Below the pieces are notes generated by a model. It did no database searches. It saw only the letters and a list, made by a program, of their open reading frames with translations, and had not been told where the DNA came from. Both the position numbers and the translations under genes were made by a program. This document shows, piece after piece, positions 63,788 to 64,000 of a DNA stretch of 64,000 bases. The number at the start of each line of letters is the position of its first letter. The first letter of the stretch is position 1. Source of the DNA: JBCCTX01 sp965263105 (GTDB lineage: Bacteria; Bacteroidota; Bacteroidia; J057). The DNA lies in contig CBDHGL010000003.1 in the NCBI GenBank assembly GCA_965263105.1, positions 1,674,001-1,738,000 on the forward strand, read 5' to 3'.

Positions 63788-64000
63788 ATGAGTAAAGAAG
63801 AACAAATACTTGAAGTTAAAAATTTAGAAGTGGGCTTTCCTCAAAAAGGACAATGGTCTTCCCTCCTTCATTCCCTCCATTTTTCTATTCCAAAAGGTCG
63901 ATGCCTTGGGGTGGTGGGCGAATCGGGAAGTGGGAAATCGCTCACGGCCTTAAGTATGTTGGGACTCTTGCCCCGGCCCATCCGGGTCGCTGGAGGAGAA
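63788..64000 (+). CDS. Oligopeptide/dipeptide-type ABC transporter ATPase, partial (runs off right edge)
   Basis: The first 71 codons of an ABC ATPase starting MSKEEQILEVKNLEVGFP, with Walker A GESGSGKS and the following LTALSMLGLLP that is typical of Dpp/Opp ATPases (DppD/OppD group), which drive uptake of peptides. The rest lies beyond the window, so signature and Walker B are not visible. Confidence 0.8.
   Translation, partial: MSKEEQILEVKNLEVGFPQKGQWSSLLHSLHFSIPKGRCLGVVGESGSGKSLTALSMLGLLPRPIRVAGGE

Overview
The window looks like a chromosomal stretch of a gliding, probably marine member of the Bacteroidota. My best guess is the Saprospiria-type lineages, but the order is uncertain. The evidence is: gliding/type IX secretion (T9SS) genes (gldA, a GldN-like gene); secreted proteins ending in T9SS sorting domains; many lipoproteins; LytTR regulation; an FG-GAP/ASPIC-UnbV giant lipoprotein; and promoters of the Bacteroidota form TTG-N19-21-TAnnTTTG (a perfect copy at 52882-52911). 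Most of the window samples at about 42-45% GC by hand count. No rRNA, tRNA, CRISPR array or transposase gene was seen.

Layout. 1-7049 (minus): an FG-GAP lipoprotein, a sodium-dependent transporter and two glycosyltransferases of the polyprenyl-phosphate-sugar type, the last cut by the window edge. 7163-8587: L-serine deaminase. 9354-31718: a large locus of CHAT and caspase proteins. 32228-34312: a short-chain dehydrogenase and a possible nuclease-A-inhibitor-like protein, separated by a hairpin-rich spacer. 34549-37161: a GC-richer YncE/phosphoesterase fusion. 37259-43137: an ABC exporter, a sugar-acid pair (eda and a GarR-like reductase) and divergent transporters. 43247-45047: asnS and an FtsB/DivIC-like gene. 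45179-51629: two vanadium haloperoxidases, a GH16 glucanase and two outer-membrane beta-barrels. 51753-55060: gldA, a 2OG-Fe(II) oxygenase and a GldN-like gene. 55130-63701: housekeeping genes prmC, M1 peptidase, pgk, thiD and serA, plus a membrane glycosyltransferase-like protein and a second 2-hydroxyacid dehydrogenase. 63788-64000: start of an oligopeptide ABC ATPase.

The most interesting part is 9354-31718. A compact nine-gene minus-strand operon (31718 down to 13564) encodes, in order: a small protein with a Pro/Lys-rich linker; a TPR-LytS-type sensor kinase; a LytTR regulator; a caspase; a membrane-anchored CHAT-STAND-WD40 protein; an outer-membrane barrel; a repeat lipoprotein; a T9SS-secreted protein whose sorting domain is frameshifted; and a second caspase paralogous to the first. 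A plus-strand pair (a CHAT protease and an alpha/beta-hydrolase) points towards it. A 286-bp fold-back element lies between the two transcription units.

The combination suggests an envelope-sensing, caspase-executed stress or self/non-self response. I do not recognise it as a named system. That function is inference; the gene content, order and catalytic motifs are read directly from the sequence.
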